The position numbers were made by a program, and so were the translations under genes. Of a stretch of DNA of 63,972 nt, positions 47,905 to 57,410 are shown in pieces. Positions within the stretch are counted from its first letter, which is position 1; each line of letters starts with the position of its first letter. Below the pieces are notes generated by a model. It ran no database searches. It saw only the letters and a program-made list of their open reading frames with translations, and had not been told where the DNA came from. Source of the stretch: Hofstenia miamia (taxonomy: Eukaryota; Xenacoelomorpha; Acoela); assembly GCA_004352715.1 (NCBI GenBank), contig SCFE01000038.1:2209917-2273888 (forward strand). Reading direction: 5' to 3'.

Positions 47905-49222
47905 ACGGGTGTTCACTAAAAATCGGTAATATGTATTCTTTATTAATTTAATCCAATTAAAAATCGCAAACCTACAAAAAACATACAAACCTACAAAGAA
48001 ATATTCATAATAAATATTTAAACTGATTTGGTATAAGAAATTTTCAATTATGCTCTACATGGAATCTTTAAATGAAGAAGAGCGTCGAAAGATGATTGTA
48101 CAATATAAACAAAACAATCTTGGAGCATCTAATTATTCTGTGGCGAAAATGAAAAGTTTTAATATTGGCCAGAACACAGTCTATGCAGTCTTGCGTCGTT
48201 ACGAAGAAAATTGTGACACTGCAAGAGTCCCGGGTTCAGGTCGTCTACCAAAGTTGATGACACAAGCAAAACGCAAGAAGATGGTTAATGATGCTTTGCA
48301 ATCAACCTCAATTTCTCAAAGGGAGCTCTCTAAAAAATATGGCATTAGCACATCATATGTAAACAAATTGTTGAAGAGTGAAAATGTGAAGGCTTTTAAA
48401 AAGAAAAAAATACCTGCGACTTTAGAAAATCAGATTGAAACTCAAAAAGTGAGGATCGATCGTCTTTATCGGCAAATTCTGGGGATGGGAGACCTTATTT
48501 TGTGCTGGATTATGAAACGTACTTCACTTTGTCTCAAGCAAATATTCCAGGAAATAAATATTTCTATGCGAGAAATAAAGATGATGTGAGTGATGAAGTG
48601 AAGTATATTGAGAAAAAGAAATTTGAAGCTAAAATTTTAATGTGGATTGCAATCAGTGCAAGAGAGATTTCGAGAGCATTTTTTTTGTGCTTCTGGTACA
48701 GCCATTAAGAAGGAAATTTACATTAAAGAATGTGTTGAAAGAAGACTTTTACCATTTCTTCAGGATAAACAGAGTAACAACAATTACTTGCTTTTGCCTG
48801 GTCTAGGGTCTTCGCATTATGCCAAAAATACGTTGGAAAAATTTGAAGAAATAAAAATCAATGTTATCTCTAAAGAAAAAATTACATGTGTTCCCCAACT
48901 TCGGCCAATCAAAGACTTTTTTGTGATTTTAAAACAGCAGGTATATGCTCATGGATGGAGGACATCGAATGCCGAACAACTTAAACGGAGAGTTAAATAT
49001 TGTCTGTCTCAAATAGATATATCTGTTGTACAGGTTATGATGGATAAAATTCGATTAAATATTGGTAGAGCTAGACGGAAAGGAGTATCATCAGCATTTC
49101 ATTGACTTTTATTTTTATATTTAGTTACTGCATTTAAATACAAAATTATGGAGAGTTTGGTTATATTTTACAATGTTTTACGTATAATTTTATAATATTA
49201 CCGATTTTTAGTGAACACCCAT
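47905..49222 (+). mobile_element. Tc1/mariner-superfamily transposon, complete ends
   Basis: The termini are inverted repeats of 28 bp. The left (47905-47932) contains gggtgttcactaaaaatcgg, and the right (49195-49222) is its reverse complement with a single mismatch at the second base. TA flanks both ends (47903-47904 and 49223-49224), the hallmark target duplication. Total length 1318 bp, normal for the superfamily, containing one plus-strand transposase that is frameshifted. Confidence 0.93.
48050..49105 (+). pseudogene. Tc1/mariner-type transposase (two frameshifts, catalytic residues lost)
   Basis: The N-terminal ~140 codons (48050 to about 48480) carry a paired-like DNA-binding region: SLNEEERRKMIVQYKQNN, VPGSGRLPKLMTQAKRKK, then SISQRELSKKYGISTSYVNK, a second helix-turn-helix. 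A frameshift near 48485 leads to FVLDYETYFTL (first catalytic Asp, codon 48508). A second shift near 48660 leads to the rest, ending LDISVVQ-like and RARRKGVSSAFH. Related elements have W-P-D-L-A-S-x-H-Y-A and R-P-I-E-D-F-W. Here the codon at 48800 gives Gly (LPGLGSSHYA) and that at 48911 gives Lys (RPIKDFF), so the second and third acidic residues appear lost. The element is therefore dead but has intact ends. Confidence 0.85.
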
Positions 49223-49224
49223 TA

Positions 49225-50755
49225 GGAGTTCAATAAATAAATTTGTGGTTTGAATTACAATAATGTTCTATTATATTGATGATGAGTCAGACATGAAAGT
49301 TAACTAAACTGCAAATGAACTTTATTCCAATTTTGACTAACATATTCACAAAGTTTTTTATGGTAATCGATTTGTTTTGCGTTTTGAAAATGACATTTGG
49401 GACCTTGATAGAAGTAATGCAGAGATTAAAGAGTATTGTATTCTATATCTGCACTAAAGATATTTTCAATGAATGCATTAGAGAAGTACAAATTTTTTTG
49501 CATGTCTACATTAATTATATACAATTAAGGAATGCAGTTTGTTAAAATCGCCTATTAATAATGCGCACTTATTATTTTATAATTTTAATATAAAAGTAAT
49601 AGATAAATTTGATAGCAGAATGATACATTCATTTGGTTTCTAGTATTTGAAACGTTGAATGGATTCCTAACGTCAATGCATAATTCAATTATCAATTTAT
49701 TTCTGCAATTTCTTAAAACACTGCCAAGTTCTTCATTGCAACCAGGTGTGAGAACCGCTTCTGCCATCACGAAATATCTGAAAACAAATGGTAAGAAATT
49801 TGATGTTCAAAGGAGACAGTAAGTAACATACAACAGCTTGATAAGTTGCAGAAAAGTTATTTTGAAACAACTTCAATTGAAAAATGTTGTTTCGCAAACT
49901 TCCCAATTATTTCCGCTTCTCAAAATTAATTTGTATATGTAAAAACAATAAATGTAAACATAAAATATACATATTTTAGTATTAAAAAACAATGTGTTGC
50001 CTCAACAGAAACCAATACCTAAGTAAATATTTCACTTATAGCATATATGTATATGTAATAAAAAATAATGGAATAAAAAAGTCAGTGTCTTCAATACATT
50101 TAAAACACAACATATACTTGGTCACAATATGCGTTTTAAATTATCTATATTATAATTTGTCCCGTGTTTTTCATTTAATTGTAAATAAAGTGTATATATT
50201 TCCTTGCAAATATTTCTACATAGAATTTGTGCACAAAATAAATAAGGCTATTATCTTTAAGTTAATTGAGAAAGTATACGGTTCTATTCTAACGATCTGC
50301 GAGTTTAAATAGATCAACTGTTCTCAACAAATGTATTATTAAGCCTTCATAGGATAGCATGAATACATATTAAGACAAACACTTCAATAATTATATTAGA
50401 AGGCACATCTTGAGTAAACCAGCTCAATCTTTTATAAAAACTTGCTAGTGTTAAAAGAGTTTTGCAGCATTTATTGGGATCAAGTTGTTTGCTAAATATT
50501 AAAATTAAAGAGTCTTCAATTTCCTTGCATTGATACATAACTGACTAAATCCATATACTCAGACTAGTTTTTGTATTTCAAATTTATCTGAAATTTTAAA
50601 GAGAAATGCAAATTCATTATTAAAGTAATTAGCTTTACATCTAACACACACGAAGTAATACTACAATTACGTAGTAACAAGAATGTGCTTATCACATAAA
50701 ATATCCATCAAACAATACTACAAAGAAAATATATGCATTCAAATGAACATATTAA
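49225..50755. other. no firmly recognisable gene; two weak minus-strand exon candidates
   Basis: On the minus strand, 49780-49600 reads MAEAVLTPGCNEELGSVLRN after an acceptor-like tttcag, and 50535-50393 reads CKEIEDSLILIFSKQLDPNK before a possible donor. Both have ordinary protein composition, but their phases do not join, so they are not called as a gene. Confidence 0.35.
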
Positions 50756-50763
50756 CACTAAAC
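50756..50763 (+). repeat. 8-bp target-site duplication, left copy (CACTAAAC)
   Basis: CACTAAAC directly precedes the P-like element and recurs exactly at 53441-53448. An 8-bp duplication is characteristic of P-superfamily (and hAT) insertions. Confidence 0.9.
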
Positions 50764-53440
50764 CAAGGACTCCTTAAATACCAGGACTGGAAACTGATTT
50801 TTCTCTTTGAAAATGTGGAGCCGGGAATCTATAACAAACAATCACGTAACTTATTGTGTATAAAACAAATCTTAATTGCTATTTGCTAACCAGTTAACGT
50901 CCATATGTAATACGAATTAGTTCGCATTACGCGCAGTTCACGGATTCAGTGTCGTTTAACTTCGCTTTGCTTTTCTTTAATTGATGACACTTCTGAAATA
51001 AATTGTTTTTCGCATTAATGACCCGTTCTTGTTGTCCAAATTGCAACCACGGCTATTATTCGCAGAATTGTACGTTTTATCGATTTCCCACAAACCGTAT
51101 TTTTGTAAAAGTTGTTTCCGATTCAATTGTTGTCTGCAAATGTCATTGACCGGATGGTTTTAAAACAATTTCAAAGAATGGTCGTTCCAGCCCTGCTGAT
51201 CCTTCTTCAGTATTGAATGTTCCCATGAGTTGTCAAAGACAAACCCTTTCTAGACCGCGTTCAACCACCAAATGTTCTGTAGAGGAGCGCCAAGAAGCAA
51301 CTGACAGATTAAATATGGATGTTTCCACTTCCTATATTGCAATCAAAAGCTTTCAGAATTTCCTAAGCCACTTCGACGATAATGTCAGTTGTCCAAAATT
51401 TAAGGAAGTTTTTGATGATAAGCTTGTCATATTTATTGTTGAAGGTAATCCTATTCAAGGTAAGTGGAGTGTATACATATATCACGATTTATCATTTGTT
51501 TGTTATTTTAAAGATGACGTTATTCACCTTCCTATCTTACTTGGACCAACCATGGATAGCTGGGGCAAATTATTAAATATTTCTTTCCTTAATGGTGTCT
51601 CAGAAGATAATGCTTAGTGGCGAATTAACTATTATTAGATGAGCTATTTAAACTTGCCGTGTCAACAAGCATCGGTGATTTACTCACCTAATCTTTTAAT
51701 AATGGCTTTTAAGTTCTAATCGATTTATCGGGCGTGTTATTCACAGTTATATCCTATGTTCAGTTTTCTAAGCGAAAGAACTCTTAGAAAGTGTACCAGA
51801 AAAATGGTGGCTAGGTTTTGGAACATTGATAGAAAATGTATTTAAATATTTGCCAGCACACCACTGCGATTGTATCATATTAAGTGATGAAATATACATT
51901 AAAGAAGCCTTGTAATTGCAAGGTGCCCGTACAATGTTGGTTTATATGATTAAATGTCTTAAAGGTGGTCCTTCGTTTGTAGCTCGTATTCTACCTGTCA
52001 ATTCAATAAGTGGAGAGTTCATATTTGAACAGTACATGTTGCTTGTTGCAAGATTGAATCACAGCGGTATCGATATATTGGGATGTGTAGTTGACAACAA
52101 CAAATGTAACCAGAAATTTTTTTCACATTTTGAGGGTTACAATGAAGAAACTCCCTGGGTCGTTCCAAATCCATTCTGCAAAGATCTAGAGAAACAGAAT
52201 GTGAATTTGGCAGTTAAGGTTTTTTGTGACAAAACGGTTGTATGATATGATAAAGGCTGAAGGCACTCGAAAATTTGATAGCGTCATCGATCGCATATTT
52301 TGCACATTGAATGTTCGAACTCCTTTCATTGGTGTGCATAAGATTGATGATGGTCGGAAGCCATTTTGCGACATAAATGACGCCAGACTTATTTATTGAA
52401 CAGCCAGCTGACTTCATAAGGGATATGGCATCTGTCAATATGAAAGGAAGACAAAAATGTTTGACATTGAACACTAGTTTTGGTTGGTTTTGGACACTCA
52501 GAGGAATGTCTGAATTGATTAAAAATTTACTTTCGAAAAAGAAATATGCATATGTGCTTCCTGGTGAATTTCAAACCGATGATCTTGAAAATATGTTTGG
52601 TATATATCGTCTACTGGTGCCAAATTCTACATTAGTGCATCACAAGTGATTTCTTGTTTTATATCACAATCTGTGACATTATTGAATAAACTTCAATCGC
52701 CACTGTCAAGTCTTGAAAATTGTTCAAGTTGTACTTTTTGTTCCAAAGAAGTTGATTTGGATGAAATAGCTGATACTACTACTGATCTTTTACAGCCTAC
52801 TGAGTAGTTGAGAGAATAATGCCCTGATCTTAAGTCAAGTTTCATAGTGAATGTGAATCTTTAGTTGCCGAAAACCGTGCCGAGATATCAGGTGACAACT
52901 TTTTGATCAATATTAATCGCGGGAAGTTAAAATACCCTTGTGATTCACTTATAAATTTTACTTCTATCACATACAGATATTTTAAATTGGCATGTTCATC
53001 TGTTGTCTGTGTAGCAAATACGTAAAGAACTGCTTTGAAACTCTCTCAAACCTTTACTGTGTATTTGAATTTGATTTTCCAGAAGAGGTTTTATCCAAAT
53101 TATGTAAATGTTTTGCCAATATATGCAGGAAGGCGTTTGCAATGACAAAAAACAACGAAGGAAGCAGAAACTGCAGTCTTGTTAATTTTGTATTATTTAT
53201 TTTTTGAAAATACTAAAATCATATTGTGTGCTTTTGACTTCAATTGTATAAAAGATTATGGGCTCGTTTGTTTCTTAACGCACACATTGTTTTTGTAAGT
53301 ATATTTTATACAAATGTGCATTAAACGATTATCTGCAAATTTGCAATAGCATAAACCTATAATTTTATGTAATACATTTCCGACTCCACATTTTCAGAGA
53401 GAAGAATCAGTTTCCAGTCCTGGTATTTTAGGAGTCCTTG
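50764..53440 (+). mobile_element. P-superfamily (THAP-type) DNA transposon with complete ends
   Basis: Terminal inverted repeats of about 65 bp: the left (50764-50828) starts CAAGGACTCCT and the right (53376-53440) is its reverse complement with about seven mismatches. They share the core ataccaggactggaaactga. A perfect 8-bp direct duplication (CACTAAAC) lies outside both ends. The element is 2677 bp, close to the canonical P element in size, and starts with CA like P. It encodes a plus-strand THAP/P transposase broken by stops and frameshifts. It lies beside, and possibly within, the minus-strand gene at 53.6-57.0 kb. Confidence 0.93.
51018..52649 (+). pseudogene. P-element/THAP9-like transposase (broken)
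   Basis: From ATG at 51018: MTRSCCPNCNHGYYSQNCTF then YRFP, the start of a THAP (C2CH zinc) DNA-binding domain. At 51213-51600 there is a linker with a candidate 54-bp intron (51460-51513, gtaagt...aag) that keeps the frame. Catalytic region: SDEIYIKEAL (Asp codon 51886), an in-frame TAA at 51913, then RTMLVYMIKCLKGGPSFVAR and VVDNNKCNQKFF (Asp codon 52093). A frameshifted continuation has NVRTPFIGVHKIDD, then LPGEFQTDDLENMFGIYR near 52560-52610, matching the FQTDxLExxFGxYR block of P/THAP9 proteins. Between SDEIYIKEAL and ARTML the usual intervening residues are missing. It is non-functional. Confidence 0.88.
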
Positions 53441-53448
53441 CACTAAAC
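53441..53448 (+). repeat. 8-bp target-site duplication, right copy (CACTAAAC)
   Basis: Exact repeat of 50756-50763 immediately after the right TIR. Confidence 0.9.
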
Positions 53449-53612
53449 CTATTAAAAGATAACTTAATCAGAATACCATGTGAATAATTCGTATAATTCA
53501 AAGAAGGACAGTTAAATATGTTAAGAGCAGTGGCAAGGTAACCTATGACACTTTGATGCTGGCTTTCATATTCATTAAAGGATTTTATATTTCATTAGAT
53601 ATAACAACAAAA

Positions 53613-53879
53613 TTACACAAAATCCAAAGGTAATAAGTCTGGCTGAATAAATTCATCTTTAGCCCTTGCACTATGGAGCAAAGAACGTGAGTAGTACTTG
53701 AAAATTAGCGAGGCATCTAACAAACGACTATGTTCAGAAATGAATTCTTCAAACGTAGAGGAAGAAGCATCGCGAAGCAAAGCATGGGAAATTTGTTTAA
53801 TGTAAAATTCTACCAGCGTTTCGTTATAACCACTAGCATTAAAATGTGATTTCCGCTCATAGAATCGGCGAAGTCCTCG
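53613..53879 (-). CDS. exon of an unrecognised minus-strand gene (last coding exon or near it)
   Basis: After acceptor cgttttag on the minus strand, 88 codons run to TAA at 53613-53615. The protein begins RGLRRFYERKSHFNASGYNE, continues through a helical FYIKQISHALLRDASSSTF, then SRLLDASLIFKYYSRSLL, and ends PDLLPLDFV. The composition is clearly protein-like against an AT-rich background. An alternative donor (gatttt|gtgtaa) at the very end leaves open that it continues. I do not recognise the family. I group it with the exons at 56.1-57.0 kb because of strand and proximity; the joining exon is unclear, since the candidate at about 55720-55890 (NLLKNQPWKGNDPQSSLHPK) is frame-disrupted and overlaps an open plus-strand frame. 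Confidence 0.5.
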   Translation of the reverse strand, partial: RGLRRFYERKSHFNASGYNETLVEFYIKQISHALLRDASSSTFEEFISEHSRLLDASLIFKYYSRSLLHSARAKDEFIQPDLLPLDFV

Positions 53880-54116
53880 CTAAAACAGTTTTAAGTTTAT
53901 TAAAGTTAATAGAAACCGAGAAAAATTAGACTTTCACAGTTGCATGATCAAACAAATGAATGGAATATATCTTAACCTAATGAATGCTTACGACAAAACC
54001 CCCTTACGAAAGCATAGAAAGTGAAACCATTCTGAGTCCATCAATATTGCATGCATTATATGACTAGGATGAGTTTTTTAAATAGAAATATTTATTTTCT
54101 GTGTGGTTGAAAAATC

Positions 54117-55644
54117 CGAAACTCACCAGTGTTTTATGATAAATAAATTACCCAACATGACGGAGTTGTTTGTCTTCCACTAGTGTAACAAATCTTTTCA
54201 TGACTAATTGATATCAAATCCTATTTGTCGCATATGCCCGTCAATCGCATTCAAGTGAACAGTACATGTAATTTGTCTGTTTCAATAAATTGAAAATGGA
54301 GGCATTCTGCGATCAACGGAATACATTGAAACTGAAGAGAATACAACAATAAAATTTGTAGATAAACCTCTGAATTCATTATACGGAATTAAAATCAAAA
54401 GATTTAAAAGTTTGATGAACTATTTAAAAATTATTGAAAATTTTTAATAATGAAAGAAAACCTATTCAAAAATTAACAATTTTCTAATCATTGCGATTAT
54501 CAATAGTCTGCGTTCAGTCATAATCACGATTTGCGGAGAAGAGGTTAGGCCAACAATAACCTGTAAGTGACTGCTCATTAAATTCTGATAAAGTTTTTTC
54601 ATTTATTGTTAAATTATTTGAAGGCGAAGATCAAGTGCAAAACTAAAATGTGTTTAAAAAGCATTCCCAAACACTTCAGCCTGAAATTCTAAAAAAGGGC
54701 ATACATTAATGATGAATGGGTAATTTGAAGCGAACTCGGATTCTCTTAAACAAAATTATAAAACANCTAGATTTAATGAAGCCTTATCACGTCTCTATAC
54801 TAATAAATTCAATGTTATTCCAACCTCTTCGCCCGTGATGGAATCCACTTATCTCGTCAAGGAATTGCTCATATCACTTTTGTCTTAAAAGGATTCTTAC
54901 AACCTCGCCTAATTTCTCACTCTTCATTTCGAATTCAAAATGTCACCTATCTAAAAGCTGCCAATTCTTCAAATCGCCGAACTCTTTTTCCGACNTTGAA
55001 AAATCCGAAACTCACCAGTGTTTTATGATAAATAAATTACCCAACATGACGGAGTTGTTTGTCTTCCACTAGTGTAACAAATCTTTTCATGACTAATTGA
55101 TATCAAATCCTATTTGTCGCATATGCCCGTCAATCGCATTCAAGTGAACAGTACATGTAATTTGTCTGTTTCAATAAATTGAAAATGGAGGCATTCTGCG
55201 ATCAACGGAATACATTGAAACTGAAGAGAATACAACAATAAAATTTGTAGATAAACCTCTGAATTCATTATACGGAATTAAAATCAAAAGATTTAAAAGT
55301 TTGATGAACTATTTAAAAATTATTGAAAATTTTTAATAATGAAAGAAAACCTATTCAAAAATTAACAATTTTCTAATCATTGCGATTATCAATAGTCTGC
55401 GTTCAGTCATAATCACGATTTGCGGAGAAGAGGTTAGGCCAACAATAACCTGTAAGTGACTGCTCATTAAATTCTGATAAAGTTTTTTCATTTATTGTTA
55501 AATTATTTGAAGGCGAAGATCAAGTGCAAAACTAAAATGTGTTTAAAAAGCATTCCCAAACACTTCAGCCTGAAATTCTAAAAAAGGGCATACATTAATG
55601 ATGAATGGGTAATTTGAAGCGAACTCGGATTCTCTTAAACAAAA
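54117..55644. repeat. 649-bp direct duplication bounded by single N bases
   Basis: 54117-54765 recurs at 54996-55644 with no difference that I can see. The copies are separated by N (54766), 228 bases of unrelated retroelement sequence, and N (54995). Such borders point to contig joins. Confidence 0.92.
54767..54994 (+). pseudogene. retroelement ORF1 esterase-like fragment, bounded by N
   Basis: The plus strand reads FNEALSRLYTNKFNVI, then in a shifted frame LFARDGIHLSRQGIAHITFV. The D-G-I-H-L-S-x-x-G motif is the C-terminal Asp/His block of SGNH-type esterase domains found in some LINE ORF1 proteins. The piece is enclosed by N bases and does not belong with its neighbours. Confidence 0.55.
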
Positions 55645-56132
55645 TTATAAAACATTAATTTAAAATTACAGAATAGAAACTGTATTAGAAATAAAAATGG
55701 AACAACCATACAGATAACAGAACGAGCTGTAGATTTCAAGAGTCAATTAAATCAAATTCAGAAACTTTTCGGAAACTCCATGCTTTCTTATTTGTATGCG
55801 ATTCTTAGGATGAAGTGAGGATTGCGGATCATTTCCTTTCCACGGCTGGTTTTTTAGTAAATTGCCTAAATCAATAGAAGTCCTTAAAACTCGAACTTCC
55901 CAAAATACTTCAAAAATGGGGATATCAAGAAACGATCATGTTGCAGAAAGACCTTTGACTCAATGACAGAAATCAGTAACTTTTGCAAGAGAAGAACAAT
56001 TTAGTTGATTTTGGAAGTGAAAATATTAAAAACATATGAAATGTCAGAGAAATAGAATTTTACAATTGATAATTTTTCAACGAGATATTTCTATTTCGAT
56101 AAAAATATTCAAATCAGCACCAAAAAGCTCAC

Positions 56133-56450
56133 CTTTATGTGTTTTGAGGCGGAATTTGGTGACGCAGTTTTGTACATCCATATCATTCTTAATAAAGCCC
56201 GATGTGTCAAGGATTGAAATGATATTTCCTGATCCTCAAGAGATTGCAAAAATGTTTCATCTCCAATCGAATAAAACGAACGACCAAAATAGACCAAAGG
56301 GTCAGTAACATTCTGCAAACAATGGCCCGTTAAAACCTTAATAAACCAAACAATGCGCTCTTCACCAATTGTATGAGAATCAAACGGACTGCCTATAAGT
56401 GAAACTGGACATTCCTGAATGAAAGGCACATTTTCAAAATCTTTGCAATA
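56133..56450 (-). CDS. internal exon of the unrecognised minus-strand gene
   Basis: 318 bp (106 codons) in phase 0, between acceptor aatttccag and donor aaacacataaag|gtgagc, both good matches to consensus. It reads YCKDFENVPFIQECPVSLI, HTIGEERIVWFIKVLTGHCL, then PLVYFGRSFYSIGDETFLQ, LEDQEISFQSL and ALLRMIWMYKTASPN. It looks like a conserved cytosolic or nuclear protein: no membrane segment, no low complexity. No family is recognised, and I assign no function. The upstream 42-nt exon at 56975 joins in phase. Confidence 0.6.
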
Positions 56451-56974
56451 CTGGAAATTATCTAAATGATTGTTATTGCAATCAAATGCACTAGCTTATG
56501 CATTTAGTTATGTTCTACAACACTTCATTTCAATATAAACATTGAAAAATAAGAACTATAATTTCAGAGAAAAGCTAAAATTGAGCATAAAGAAAAACTC
56601 AGTTTTTGTTTTAGAGATCGGCGTTTTAAGCCACAGATAAAACAAGGATGTTACTTATTGCTTTGCAATTTTTTAGAACTCCAGTAAAATCCCGATTAAC
56701 ATGAATTTGGAGGAGCAAACGCTATGATTGTCTACAAATAAAATAAATGATAATTCTAAACAAAATGTTCCATTTCAAAATATTTCTAATAAATCATGAA
56801 ATTATAGATAACTGCTAAGGTTTGCAACCTAAACAGGTGTTACTGTATAAGTCTCGTGAATTTCACAAAGCTACACTTGTCTTTGAGAAAGAACTATCCG
56901 CTGCAAGATAAAGTGTAATAGATAATTTTTCTTTGGAATTATTCATTTAATAGTTTCAAATTGTAGTAACTTAC

Positions 56975-57016
56975 CAACTGGCGAGTCAAATCGTAGATGC
57001 CAAGATAAGAGCACCC
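56975..57016 (-). CDS. 42-nt microexon upstream of the 56133-56450 exon
   Basis: After acceptor-like aaaatctaag and before a strong donor (cagttg|gtaagt) lie 14 codons reading GCSYLGIYDLTRQL. Phase 0 on both sides fits the next exon. The short length makes it uncertain. Confidence 0.4.
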
Positions 57017-57372
57017 CTTAGATTTTGCTTTTTACAACTTTATAAATGTTAACACAATTTCACTAATAGATGAAACACAATTTTATTCATAAAACTACAA
57101 AGAATTCCAGCAAATAATTCAATATTTAGTACCACCACTATTAACTGACATAAGAGCTACAACTCAGTTAGGCAAAGCATTAAACAACGATTTAATATAG
57201 TATTGATCCAACTCTTGGACTTTAATTTTTAGCCCTTAGAAAATTCTTATATACATTTTTCGAAATGAAATAAAATGTGGACCATGTTTTATATTGCAGC
57301 AGAAAAAACTATATAACCGCGAAAAATATATCATATGCACCCGCTTTCTATGCATAAAAGGAAATTTTGGGG

Positions 57373-57374
<2 letters not shown>

Positions 57375-57408
<34 letters not shown>
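57375..57408. repeat. (AT)n microsatellite
   Basis: Uninterrupted AT dinucleotides. Confidence 0.98.

Positions 57409-57410
<2 letters not shown>

Noticed and set aside
49600-50535. Two minus-strand exon-like stretches (MAEAVLTPGCNEELG and CKEIEDSLILIFSKQ)
   Set aside because: Their splice phases do not match each other or the exon at 53613-53879, and no family is recognised.
55670-55822. Plus-strand reading NRNCIRNKNGTTIQITERAV and the opposing minus-strand reading NLLKNQPWKGNDPQSSLHPK
   Set aside because: Both look protein-like but overlap on opposite strands. Neither has a clean pair of splice sites in the needed phase, so neither is called.
56036-56308. Plus-strand 90-codon frame
   Set aside because: Overlaps the minus-strand exon at 56133-56450, which has better splice borders and composition.
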